A stretch of DNA of 32,101 bases. Origin: Syntrophaceae bacterium UBA1163. Lineage in GTDB: Bacteria > Desulfobacterota > BSN033 > UBA1163. Both the position numbers and the translations under genes were made by a program. The stretch is taken from assembly GCA_002311635.1 (NCBI GenBank), contig DBZJ01000075.1:1-32101 (forward strand). The letters are read 5' to 3'. The notes beneath the pieces were generated by a model. The model was not told where the DNA came from. It did no database searches and worked only from the letters and a program-made list of their open reading frames with translations. Below, piece by piece: positions 1 through 8,226 of the stretch (positions within the stretch are counted from its first letter, which is position 1; every line of letters starts with the position of its first letter).

Positions 1-140
1 TCATCTACAACGGTAATATCAACATCATTTGGCGTCAGTGAGGCCAGAATGTGTAGACCTAATTGAGGTATTTTTAGAGCTTTTGGTACCTTTATCAATT
101 TACCAAACTTACGAGAAGGTGAAACCAATAAGAGTTTCAT
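1..140 (-). CDS. Cobalamin-binding radical SAM protein, N-terminal fragment (partial, runs off the left edge)
   Basis: Reading leftwards from the ATG at 140, 46 codons stay open to the window edge. The peptide starts MKLLLVSPSRKFGK, continues with PQLGLHILASLTPNDV and ends DITVVD. This is the first beta strand, the P-x-L-G-L-x-x-L-A-S-L helix and the second strand (V-x-I-x-V-V-D) of the B12-binding domain that opens many cobalamin-dependent radical SAM enzymes. A GAGGG stretch lies about 8 bases before the ATG. The CxxxCxxC cluster motif, which would confirm the family, lies outside the window, so substrate and pathway cannot be named. Confidence 0.6.
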   Translation of the reverse strand, partial: MKLLLVSPSRKFGKLIKVPKALKIPQLGLHILASLTPNDVDITVVD

Positions 141-316
141 CACTGGGCCCTCGTTTCTTACAAAGATATTCAGGGGTGGCACCCTAATCTAATGCAACAT
201 CCGAATTACCTTGCCCCGGAAAGAGTTTGAATGCTCTTAGTGCTTCGGAGAGTAAGGTGAATGCCTTAGAAGTCGGGATGACCTTCCCGAAGAGATTCTT
301 TAGAATATGGCCTGGG
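141..316. other. Spacer with a ~40-codon open frame, no recognised gene
   Basis: The stretch between the radical SAM start and the slipin remnant has no convincing gene. On the minus strand an open frame of about 40 codons ends at a TAG at 184-186 (…SEALRAFKLFPGQG…). It has no start codon with a ribosome site and I do not recognise it. It may be the tail of another decayed gene. Confidence 0.3.
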
Positions 317-590
317 TTATTCCTTCTCCTTCTTTTGCAAGAATGCCGCGAGTATGTCTATCGGGAGAGGAAGGATCGTTGTTGAGTTTTTCTCAACCTC
401 CCTTAAGGTCTGAAGGAACCGTAGATGGATAGCTGCCGGATAAACACTCATAATATATGCCGCTGAGCCAGCTTCTCTGCTGCCTGGGCCTCTCCCTCAG
501 CATGGATCACCTTGTTTCCAGACCTTTGTGCGGCCAAAACGGACATTCGCCTGTATCTCGGACTTCTTCCATGTCTACTACCCCTTCTAA
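317..590 (-). pseudogene. Slipin / SPFH (band 7, stomatin-like) protein, C-terminal remnant with frameshifts
   Basis: Three consecutive minus-strand frames carry pieces of one slipin C terminus. LEGVVDMEEVRD (about 555-590) matches the end of the SPFH domain. NKVIHAEGEAQAAEKLAQ (about 463-516) is the family's hallmark A-E-G-E-A-Q-A helix. AAYIMSVYPAAIHLRFLQTL, then NSTTILPLPIDIL up to the TAA at 317-319, is the family's conserved tail. One base is missing between LAQ and AAYIM (near 462). The helix before NKVIHAEG is shortened, with another frame change near 545. The N-terminal two thirds are not recognisable upstream. Such proteins are membrane-associated scaffolds, often paired with NfeD; no NfeD gene is present here. 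This copy is dead. Confidence 0.65.
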
Positions 591-711
591 TTCTTTTCGG
601 CAATTCAAAGTGTCCGTAACAACCAGATAGGGGCAGTCACCTTCGCAGGGAATTTCTCAGCGATCTCTCACCTCCTTATGGAAAGCCTTCATACCAATTT
701 CCCCTCGCTCG

Positions 712-915
712 TTAGACCCGTTCGTAAATTCTATTCCATATTGCCATGCGAGATTCGAATCCTTTCCATTTTAGAGTGGCAGTTTCGTAGCGAATAATTA
801 CCTTCTGTCCTTCATCCACATTTCCTTCAACTTTGATTTTTTCCAGAATGTGCTCCGCTTTGGTTGACTCTTTTGCAATGATGTTGTCATCGTAACCTCC
901 TGCTGATTTGATCAA
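712..915 (-). CDS. Doubtful small ORF, hypothetical protein (67 codons)
   Basis: An open frame of 67 codons starts at a TTG (913-915) with no clear ribosome site. The composition is protein-like (…KVIIRYETATLKWKGFESR…), but I recognise no domain, signal peptide or membrane segment. It sits directly upstream of the slipin remnant in a stretch of decaying DNA, so it may be the surviving end of a larger broken gene rather than a functional small protein. Confidence 0.25.
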   Translation of the reverse strand: MIKSAGGYDDNIIAKESTKAEHILEKIKVEGNVDEGQKVIIRYETATLKWKGFESRMAIWNRIYERV

Positions 916-1089
916 CTACCCCGTGCTCTCATAGCCTACTGCGATATAACAAGTAGAGTGTCTCGATTACCCCACACCGTCTGTCTACCGCAGGTAGATC
1001 GGTAACAGTTTGGACAGGGGCTCTCTATTCCCCGATGTAATGAACGAAATAACGCCCCTCTTCTGAGCCGCGTGGATTAACACCAGGGA
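916..1089. other. Non-coding spacer with a small perfect hairpin
   Basis: No gene is seen between the lipoprotein stop and the 67-codon ORF. TCTACC at 984-989 and GGTAGA at 993-998 form a 6-bp stem around a GCA loop, without an adjacent T-run, so it is not a convincing terminator. Confidence 0.3.
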
Positions 1090-1623
1090 CTATTCAACCT
1101 TTTCAGACAGTGTCAAAATCTCTCGTTTAAGAGGGGACGGGACATAGACCAGGTCGACTTCTATCTTCCTAAGGGACTTTTCCTTGATAGCCTTCGTTGG
1201 GATCGTGACGTCCAAAGTCCCTTCGGCAATACCTTCAGGCTGAAGAACCTTCCAAAACGGATAAACTTTAACTATTTTCTCTTCAGGTTTATAAGCGATT
1301 GGCTTTCCAGCATCATCCATGTATTCGAGGGTGACCGCCTGGATATCCAGGATATCTTTCGATTTATTGGTGATCTTGATGTTACCCCTGAGGGTCGGCG
1401 TCTCGACGATCTCATTAGAAGCTGTGTCTACGACCGTGAGGACTTGAAGGTCGCTAAGTTCCACAAGAAAATTCTGGCCTTTAAGATCAGACTTTGGGGG
1501 AACCAAATTCTTTGTGATTCGCTCCTGTTTGGGACCCTCCACCTTCTTTTCCTCCTTAGAACAACCCAAAAATCCAATGATCAGGCATAAAGCTATAAAT
1601 ATGAAGATCTTTTTGAAATGCAT
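1090..1623 (-). CDS. Lipoprotein of unknown function (177 aa)
   Basis: The protein begins with a lysine-bearing n-region and a hydrophobic stretch (residues 5-19) ending F-L-G-C at Cys21, a lipoprotein signal with a slightly non-standard -3 residue. Ser22 after the Cys would fit outer-membrane sorting. A charged linker (residues 23-50) is followed by about 120 residues of beta-rich sequence. The run …RGNIKITNKSKDILDIQAVT… with an extended C-terminal strand recalls Ig-like or FxLYD-type periplasmic domains that modify extracellular surfaces, but I cannot assign a family. GGGAG lies about 10 bases upstream of the ATG. It is monocistronic as far as can be seen; its downstream neighbours are remnants. 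Function unknown. Confidence 0.85.
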   Translation of the reverse strand: MHFKKIFIFIALCLIIGFLGCSKEEKKVEGPKQERITKNLVPPKSDLKGQNFLVELSDLQVLTVVDTASNEIVETPTLRGNIKITNKSKDILDIQAVTLEYMDDAGKPIAYKPEEKIVKVYPFWKVLQPEGIAEGTLDVTIPTKAIKEKSLRKIEVDLVYVPSPLKREILTLSEKVE

Positions 1624-1763
1624 ACAATGTCTCCCTTTCTTTGGTTAATGGTTAATAGAAATATCAGACCCTTAAATCCTGCACCTCTTTTTAGATCTCC
1701 CACCTCCTTTCCCATTTTTTACCAACTTTTGGTAGATCCTGGTAAGAGACTCTTCGAGACTTC

Positions 1764-1806
1764 ATAAAAAAACCCGCAAAGAAGCTGTTTGGAGTTCTTT
1801 GCGGGT
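1764..1806 (-). terminator. Strong hairpin with a T-run on the minus strand
   Basis: ACCCGCAAAGAA (1772-1783) and TTCTTTGCGGGT (1795-1806) pair perfectly over 12 bp around an 11-base loop. On the minus strand the stem is followed by a run of T (A-run at 1766-1772 on the plus strand), the form of a Rho-independent terminator for leftward transcription. No leftward gene is apparent immediately to its right, so it may belong to a gene lost from this spot or mark the edge of the island. Confidence 0.6.
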
Positions 1807-1854
1807 CTCTCTCACGTCCTAAAAAGGGCGGGTTTCTCTCACGTCCTAAAAAGG
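1801..1854. repeat. Two tandem 27-bp units
   Basis: The unit gcgggt-[c/t]-tctctcacgtcctaaaaagg occurs at 1801-1827 and again at 1828-1854, with a single mismatch (1807 versus 1834). The first copy begins inside the right arm of the neighbouring terminator hairpin, so the duplication probably arose by slippage on the hairpin. Confidence 0.85.
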
Positions 1855-1995
1855 ACTCTTTGCAACTAGATTTAACTTCTTTGTATAGTATTCTCTGCTT
1901 AATGTCAAGATAAATCGTTAATCTTCACGACAAGGGTGGCAATGATGAGTTGTGAATTCTAAACCGCGGATTTCTTGCCAGAACAGAAAGCGCTT

Positions 1996-2023
1996 TTGTC
2001 CAAGAATTTATTGTAGATATGAT
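1996..2023 (+). promoter_or_regulatory. Possible sigma-70 promoter for the integrase gene
   Basis: TTGTCC (1996-2001) and TATGAT (2018-2023) are 16 bases apart and lie 46 bases before the integrase ATG. An AAGGAGGT ribosome site follows at 2056-2063. The hexamers match the consensus only partly. Confidence 0.35.
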
Positions 2024-2068
2024 AATCGTATGGTAACATCGGGGAAAATTCATCCAAGGAGGTGCACC

Positions 2069-2904
2069 ATGAAAGTCTCTCAAGGCATCCATTGTTGGCT
2101 GGAGTATCACAATCTGCATTCAAAAAAAACACTCTCAAAACCTACCAATCGATCCTTTCCAAACTAACCGCTCAATTTGGAGAAAGGGATCTAAGCTCCC
2201 TGACTCCCGAAGAAGTTCTGTCTTTCCTCACTCACATCAACCAACAGACCAAACAGTTAACCAAACGCACCCGGTACGCCCAACTCACTTCCTTCTTTAA
2301 CTTCATTACCCAAAATCTCGACCCCAATTTCCGAAGTCCATGCGATACCCCCATGCTCAAAAAGCTCTATCGACCTTCTGGTCCAATCCGATGGACCATT
2401 CTGGAAAAAGAGGTAGTGGATGAAATCATTTTCCGTACTATCAAACCAAGGAATCGGCTAATTCTTGAGTTGATGGCCCGGGGTGGGATGAGGATTGGCG
2501 AGGTATTGAAATTGATTCCCAGTGATATCGAGGATAGAAAGCTCACTCTCCGAGCCCCCAAGAGCGGCAAGGAACGAGAAATTGTCTTCATCCCACAGAA
2601 GATTGCGGACCGCCTCAAGGAATATATAACCAGGAAAGGGATTGGACCTGACCGGAGGATATTTCCGATATCCTACACGGCCGGGAGAGAAATTGTGAAT
2701 AAAGCAGGAAAGGTGGTTGGGATCCATTTGCGGCCCCATGATCTAAGGAGACATGCAGCGACCTACGCATCTCGTTCCGGAGTTCCGATTGAAATTGTCA
2801 GCAAGGTAATTCTAAGGCATGCGAATCTTTCGACCACCCAACGGTATCTTGGGACGGTGAGTGACGTTGAGGCGATGAGGTGGATTGACAATCTCTACGG
2901 TTAG
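2069..2904 (+). CDS. Tyrosine recombinase / integrase with a one-base frameshift near the N terminus
   Basis: Site-specific recombinase of the XerC/D-phage integrase family. The catalytic domain is complete: R in GGMRIGEV, the beta-hairpin K in APKSGKE, H-x-x-R in PHDLRRH, H in ILRHANLS and the nucleophile Tyr in TTQRYLG. The N-terminal SAM-like DNA-binding domain (…TLKTYQSILSKL…) is also present. Its natural start is the ATG at 2069: AAGGAGGT lies 5 bases upstream and the peptide MKVSQGIHCWLEYHNLHSKK reads like the usual opening. That frame leaves the rest of the protein inside an A8 run at 2122-2129; nine A would keep it in frame. The in-frame alternative, a GTG at 2062, overlaps the ribosome site and gives an unrelated first 20 residues. 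No att sites or other phage genes are seen. It converges on the STAND gene and probably mobilised this island. Confidence 0.85.
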
Positions 2905-2913
2905 CAAATTAGA

Positions 2914-2946
2914 AAAGGGGTGAGGGATCGAGGACCCCACCCCTTT
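2914..2946. terminator. Shared terminator between the convergent integrase and STAND genes
   Basis: AAAGGGGTG (2914-2922) pairs with CACCCCTTT (2938-2946) over 9 bp. Read on the minus strand the stem is followed by TTTTCTAATTT, a reasonable U-tract, so it should stop the large leftward gene. On the plus strand the T-run is short. Confidence 0.6.
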
Positions 2947-3054
2947 CTCAAGCAAAATTCAACCATATTATTTTCAAACCGCAGCTTTTTGAGTCTTGAA
3001 AAACGCAAGGTCCATAGCAGATATGCGCAGTTGTGGCTAAAGGAGCTAGGCTGA

Positions 3055-6000
3055 TTATCGCCGTGAAGCCCGAGGCCTGCGTCGCCGCGCAAGCCGCCGC
3101 CGTGCCGCAGCCTGGTGCGGGCCGAAACGCCCATCGATCTCAGCTAGAGTCTCTCGCGCACCATACGCATCGATTTCGATCATCGCCTCGAAGAGGGCGA
3201 CGCCGGACTGACGCGACGCCCCTCCTAGCCGATGAAGCGTGAGTGCCAGGTCGGTTAGTTGCGGTGCAGCGGTGGCCGTTCCGGTGCGCATGTCTCCGAG
3301 TTCCCCACGCCAAACAGCTACGAGCTTCTCAGCGATAGTCGCAATAAGCTCCGCCTCGTGAGGGAGTAGTGCCTGAAGGCGCTCCACCACGAAATGAGAG
3401 GGCGCGGCCGACATGTCCGTGCTGGGGTCTGCCAACGCGCGTAGCAATTCGACCGTTGACGCGTCGAGTGCGAGTTCGTCGGTCACCCTGAAGATGTCCA
3501 TAACTGCAGAGACAAGGTCCTTGCTCGCACCCTTTAGCAAGGCGACTAGGGTCTCGCCGGCACGCTGCCGTAGCTTCTCATCGGACCACATGTTCACCGC
3601 GGCGTGGGCCAGACCGATCTTAATGTCGTCGGTGCCGGATGTGATGATCTCATCCCGCGCACGTGCCCAGTTGTCCTTCGCTTTCACCGTGGCGACCAAA
3701 CCAATAAGTTCGCCGTAGGCCCGCTGCAAGAACACTCGGTCAGACTTGCGCCAGTCTCTGATAAGGTCGAACACAAATTGGTCATCCCAGCGCTGGGCGT
3801 AGGCAAGAAAGATGACAGCTTCTCGGGTAGCGAGGATTTCAGGGAAGCGATCAAACAACTTGCGAAGGAAGCTCGACACTACCTGCGGTGTCGAGCCGCC
3901 GGCGTTGCCAAGCCTATAGAGAAGCGCCTTCCATATATTCGGATTCCGCTCACGTGAGAAGTGGTCGTCGAGAATTGCGAAATAGCGATCTCGACCTGCT
4001 TCCTTCCTGTTTAGAAGGATCGAAGCGAGCGCCGAGAGTATGTTGAAATTACCGCCTGGAAGGACCGAGACGTTGCCATAGCCCCAAAGGATACTTCCTT
4101 CCCTGATGTCCTCATCCTTAGATTGTGAGGTGAGCTCGATTTCCTTGTTGTCATCTCCCTCCTCCGCCGGAGCGGGAGCAAGGCTAAGCCAGTCGACGAG
4201 TATACCCATCACCTCGTCACTGATGTCGGCGTTTCTGTTTGCGATTTTTTCGATGGCGCGTGCGGCTGAGTCCCTAAATTCCTCAGCCTGAAATCCGCGA
4301 GCATGCAGATCGAGGAAAGCCTCGATTATGCGACTGTCGTTCGGAGCATCGTCGGCCATCGCATCTAGCGCATAACCGGCGGCCCGCTCCTGCTGGAGCG
4401 GCTCGAACTGCTCCATCAGACGGACTGCTCGCTCAGGATCAGTCCGAGCAAAATCGGCAAAAGCGCGAGACAACTGGATGTTGCCGCCACGCATCCAATG
4501 CGTCGGGTGATTCCAATCCGTGTTGTCGGGAATCTCGCGGAAGATCTTAAGGATGTCGCGATCCTTGGCCTTGGCCATCGCCGCAGCTTCCATAGGCGAT
4601 CCTATAAAGCCGCCTTCAAACTCGCCGATCGAGCGGTCGAAGCGGTCGCCCAACGCACGCTGTTCGGTAGCCACCAATTCTCGGTTCTCGGGCGCCAGCC
4701 GTTCGACGCCAATGGCTTGAAGAAGGTCCTTCTTGGTTGCTCGAACTATATCGGCGAATCGCTTCCGCTGTTCAGGCTCCTTGAGGTGATCCGGAACTTG
4801 GGGGCGATAGTTGAGAACTGCCTCCTGAAGGCGATCGACCTCCTTCTTCGACCAATGTGGCGCAGACGCCTGCAGGAGATGGATCGTAGTGCTTCTAAGG
4901 CCGTGGCTCGTGCCCAACTGGAACCGGCGCTGATCGAGAAGAAGCCATTCGAGAGCCCCCGAAGCCAGCTGATCTGCAGCGACTTCATACCCTCGCGCGA
5001 TCAGCTGTTGGACAGCCAAAATCTCAAGTTTTGAATTCTCATCAGCCCACTTTGCAAATTCTTCCGGTGACTTTTTCGCGAATTCTTCGACAGCGATTTG
5101 AATCGCGCTCATCACTGGCTTTTCTCGCGATGCTGATCGAGCCTCAGAAGGCGTCAGCTCAATCTCAAGAACGTATAGCCCGGGATATACATACTTGACA
5201 CCTTCGCTGTCTTTGCGGGCGAGAATTTCCGAAAAGACGGCGACGTACCAGGGCCAAAGATATTGGAGAAACGCAGTCGGCGCAGCTTCCGCTAGCGAGG
5301 GAAAATCGTTCCATTCCGTTGTGTCGAGCAGGTCATTAAGCTCCTTCGCTCGATTATGGAGAATGTGCCAGGAGATCTTCTCGTCCTCGGTACCATCCGC
5401 AGGAAATTGCGGTGGCTTTGGACTGCCTTTCGCCTTGGCAAGGAGTAAATCGAGCTTAGCTCGAATCAAACGTATGGCCACGTCAGGCTGCTCTACCGCG
5501 AGCGTCATCGCGGTGTACTCCACCTGCCATGTCGAGATTGGGCTACGCTTGAGCACAGTAGCCGCAATTTTTTCAACTTCCTCAGTCCAATGAGGGCATT
5601 CGTTTACGGCCATCCACGAGTAGCTGTCCCTCTCTAGATGGGGCAGCCAGCGCTCGCTGATTAGCTGAATGACGCACTCGCTATCCGTCTTCCAGTTTAC
5701 CGCGAGGACCCGAAGCGCTTGGCTTGCCTCAGCATCGGTGCCTGACATCGCCTCTCGAATGGCGGTCGAAGCGAAATGAGCGAACCACCCTGTGCTGTTT
5801 CCAATCGCCTTGAGCCCAAATATGCGGAGGTCGGACGAGTTCAGCACCTCGGCCATACACATCTTCTCAAATTCGAGTGGCTGACCCACCTGGCCGAGGA
5901 ATTCGATCAGAAGGAGGCGGAGATGCCGTCGAAGGTCCTTCGTCTTCCAGATCTTAAGGAGTTCGCGCTCGTATGACTTGACCTCGGCCTCGCGCAGGTA

Positions 6001-8226
6001 GTTTAGCGCAGACCAGACTTTCGCTCGGACGAACAAGGAGTCTTGGCGTTCTAGGACGTACGTCGAGAGCAGCCCCGCGTTTCGAACGAAGGTCCTGGCG
6101 AGGACGTAATCAAAGACGGTCTGGTGGGTAAAGGCGACGCTGAGATCGTTTTCCGACCGAACAATGAACCCCAGCGCTTCCAGGCGCTTGAGGGAATTCA
6201 AACGGTCGTCGAAGCGCGAAGCCGCCAGCCAAAGAGCTTCTTCCTCCGCCATCTGTCCTGCGAGGTCTGAGGCGAGCGCGATAAGACGCTGGCTATCGTC
6301 GGCTGACGCAATCCGGTCGTGCCATAGCTGCTCGAGCATCGCCTGATAAGTGCTGAAGGGCTCTGTTCGACCCAAACCCACGAGAGCGATGAAAGTCTTC
6401 AAAGCCTGCGGAATGCGTACGACATCTCGTGCCCTCTCGGGCCAGGCATCAGCGTCGATACCAACTTCGGCGAGCCGCTCTTTCACTTCGTGCCAAGGCG
6501 GAAGCGCCAGCGTCACCGCTTCGGCTTCGATCGCCCGTAGTCGAACATCATGGTTGAATTCGAAGGTGCGCGCAGAAAGCAGCACATGAACGTTGGGTAC
6601 GCTGCCGATGCGACGGACCAAGTTGAGGAGGACGTTCAATCGCCCGCTTCGAAGGTCGAGGTGGCTTGCAAGCGCGTCCAGTTGATCAATGAAGACGTAA
6701 ACGGGCTCCAGCGCCGATAGCCGAAGAATGAGATCGCTTGGCGGACCGGGTAACTGCAGCTCACGCTGCAGGTCGGTTTCGGCTCGGACCTCCATAGAAA
6801 GGAAGTCCGCCTTCAGAGCGAACACTGGAGCGCCGTGATCCAGTAGGTTAGAAGCGATCTTCGAAAGAAGCGCCGACTTGCCTGAGCCTGGTTCACCAAG
6901 CAGCACCGTTGAGCTACTTTTGAGCTGAAAGCGGGCTTCAATACTTTCCCGTTCGGGTCTCTCCATCCACCTTCCGGTCGGAAGCGTCTTTTCCCAGGCG
7001 AGAAGATCCACGGAAGCTGCCGCTAAGGCCTTCTTGGCCTTCTCCGCTTCGCCCACCATCTCTAACGGCGCCGCGCCAAGGAGGGTGACGCCACTATCCG
7101 CAGCGGCTTCCCGGAGCTTCGCCAGATCCATAGTTGCAACGTCACTTTCGCGGACTCTCATCACAAGCCGAACGGACCCTACTTCGATGCGAACCAGCGT
7201 CAGATTCTCGTCGCCGATCGCCCGTTTGAAACGCTCGACGATGGTCTTAATCTTCTCCTCTGGCCATTCGTCCTTCGAGCCCTCGAAGTTGAAAACTAAC
7301 TCCAACCGGCGCTCTTCTGGAGGTGGAGCTTCAGCGTCTTGCGCGGCTGCTGGCTCTTTCGCTTCACCAGCCAGCGCCGGCGTCGAAAGGTCCGGCATCC
7401 TGCCTCGGACCGAAAGAATGCTGAATGCGAAAGCGGCCGCGTGCGCGGACGCGATCGGCTGGTGCAGCCTATCCTCAACGTGATCCTTTCCGGCGCACAT
7501 ATCCGAGATACCACGCACGATTATAGCTGGCGCTTCCTCATATCGTGCGGCGTTCATCACGCCCCAACCTTCCATCTCGACAGCGCCAGCATCGTTGAAG
7601 TGAGAACGAAGCCACACGTAGCGAGGCGACTTTCCGCCGGCCACAACCTCTTCGCCAGAAACGATGCCTTTAATGAAGGCTGACGGCGGAAAAACGCAGG
7701 GGTAATCCGCCGTTTTTGGCAGATCCATCCCAACCGGAGCACGTATCATATTTCTCCACTCGTACGAATAGATGAGCCATTTGGCGATGTTCTGAAGCGC
7801 TAGTGCAGGAACCAATCCATGAGGCCTGCCAAGCGTTTCCGTGTCTTCGACCTTCGCAGAGTGGCCGTTGTAGACGTAGTCGCCAACAACGACGCTGCCT
7901 ATTGGGATGTCTTCTTTCAACGACCCGGCGATACCGACGAACATCAGCACGTGGAAGCTTCCAAACTCCTGAACGGCCTTGCTTGCGACAAGGCCTGCGT
8001 CGCTGTTTCCTGGTTGTGTGATGGCATGAACTACAAGCCAATCCCCAGCGGGATCGGAAAAGCGGCCATACTCGTAAAATGCATCCTTCTCGCCGATCAG
8101 TATTTCCGGATTCGTGAGGTGTGCTTTCACCGCGCGGCTTTCATGGTCGATGGTCGTAAGGATGAGTGCGCGCCGGGGGTAGGCGCGGAACTGTTCCTTC
8201 GCGTGGGCTGGAGTGCGGTAGGCCAT
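3055..8226 (-). CDS. PNP/nucleosidase-STAND NTPase-helical repeat protein, predicted NLR/Avs-like anti-phage sensor (1723 aa)
   Basis: Residues ~18-275 form a PNP_UDP_1 (nucleoside phosphorylase/nucleosidase) domain: FVGIAGSLK at ~96-104, SGEEVVAGG at ~190, AVEMEG at ~215 and RGISD with Asp ~242. A Pro/Ala linker (280-305) leads to a compact alpha/beta module (307-385, with VGSVRLVMRV). The STAND NTPase follows: Walker A GEPGSGKS (444-451), Walker B VYVFIDQLD (509-517), an arginine-bearing strand LLSART (549-554) and a winged-helix end FTHQTVFDYVLAR (~699). Residues ~720-1700 are alpha-helical repeats of HEAT/TPR-like character, the usual sensor region. Known from the families: PNP effector domains in Detocs and some CBASS and Avs-like systems cleave ATP on infection. 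Inference: this is a self-contained abortive-infection protein. AGGAAAG precedes the ATG. It is visibly GC-richer than its neighbours, lies beside an integrase, and ends in an arginine-packed tail (10 of the last 18 residues). Target unknown. Confidence 0.88.
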   Translation of the reverse strand: MAYRTPAHAKEQFRAYPRRALILTTIDHESRAVKAHLTNPEILIGEKDAFYEYGRFSDPAGDWLVVHAITQPGNSDAGLVASKAVQEFGSFHVLMFVGIAGSLKEDIPIGSVVVGDYVYNGHSAKVEDTETLGRPHGLVPALALQNIAKWLIYSYEWRNMIRAPVGMDLPKTADYPCVFPPSAFIKGIVSGEEVVAGGKSPRYVWLRSHFNDAGAVEMEGWGVMNAARYEEAPAIIVRGISDMCAGKDHVEDRLHQPIASAHAAAFAFSILSVRGRMPDLSTPALAGEAKEPAAAQDAEAPPPEERRLELVFNFEGSKDEWPEEKIKTIVERFKRAIGDENLTLVRIEVGSVRLVMRVRESDVATMDLAKLREAAADSGVTLLGAAPLEMVGEAEKAKKALAAASVDLLAWEKTLPTGRWMERPERESIEARFQLKSSSTVLLGEPGSGKSALLSKIASNLLDHGAPVFALKADFLSMEVRAETDLQRELQLPGPPSDLILRLSALEPVYVFIDQLDALASHLDLRSGRLNVLLNLVRRIGSVPNVHVLLSARTFEFNHDVRLRAIEAEAVTLALPPWHEVKERLAEVGIDADAWPERARDVVRIPQALKTFIALVGLGRTEPFSTYQAMLEQLWHDRIASADDSQRLIALASDLAGQMAEEEALWLAASRFDDRLNSLKRLEALGFIVRSENDLSVAFTHQTVFDYVLARTFVRNAGLLSTYVLERQDSLFVRAKVWSALNYLREAEVKSYERELLKIWKTKDLRRHLRLLLIEFLGQVGQPLEFEKMCMAEVLNSSDLRIFGLKAIGNSTGWFAHFASTAIREAMSGTDAEASQALRVLAVNWKTDSECVIQLISERWLPHLERDSYSWMAVNECPHWTEEVEKIAATVLKRSPISTWQVEYTAMTLAVEQPDVAIRLIRAKLDLLLAKAKGSPKPPQFPADGTEDEKISWHILHNRAKELNDLLDTTEWNDFPSLAEAAPTAFLQYLWPWYVAVFSEILARKDSEGVKYVYPGLYVLEIELTPSEARSASREKPVMSAIQIAVEEFAKKSPEEFAKWADENSKLEILAVQQLIARGYEVAADQLASGALEWLLLDQRRFQLGTSHGLRSTTIHLLQASAPHWSKKEVDRLQEAVLNYRPQVPDHLKEPEQRKRFADIVRATKKDLLQAIGVERLAPENRELVATEQRALGDRFDRSIGEFEGGFIGSPMEAAAMAKAKDRDILKIFREIPDNTDWNHPTHWMRGGNIQLSRAFADFARTDPERAVRLMEQFEPLQQERAAGYALDAMADDAPNDSRIIEAFLDLHARGFQAEEFRDSAARAIEKIANRNADISDEVMGILVDWLSLAPAPAEEGDDNKEIELTSQSKDEDIREGSILWGYGNVSVLPGGNFNILSALASILLNRKEAGRDRYFAILDDHFSRERNPNIWKALLYRLGNAGGSTPQVVSSFLRKLFDRFPEILATREAVIFLAYAQRWDDQFVFDLIRDWRKSDRVFLQRAYGELIGLVATVKAKDNWARARDEIITSGTDDIKIGLAHAAVNMWSDEKLRQRAGETLVALLKGASKDLVSAVMDIFRVTDELALDASTVELLRALADPSTDMSAAPSHFVVERLQALLPHEAELIATIAEKLVAVWRGELGDMRTGTATAAPQLTDLALTLHRLGGASRQSGVALFEAMIEIDAYGARETLAEIDGRFGPHQAAARRRLARRRRPRASRR

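Noticed and set aside
1801..1854. CRISPR array
   Set aside because: Only two adjacent 27-bp copies without spacers; no other regularly spaced repeats or cas genes occur in the window.
2062..2068. GTG at 2062 as the integrase start
   Set aside because: It lies inside the AAGGAGGT ribosome site and gives 20 residues unlike any integrase N terminus; the ATG at 2069 gives the expected opening but in another frame.
4498..5034. 178-codon plus-strand ORF inside the STAND gene, and several other antisense ORFs there (for example 7034-7483 and 7819-8250)
   Set aside because: They are mirror frames of a GC-rich gene with low-complexity Arg/Ser content and no ribosome sites or domains.
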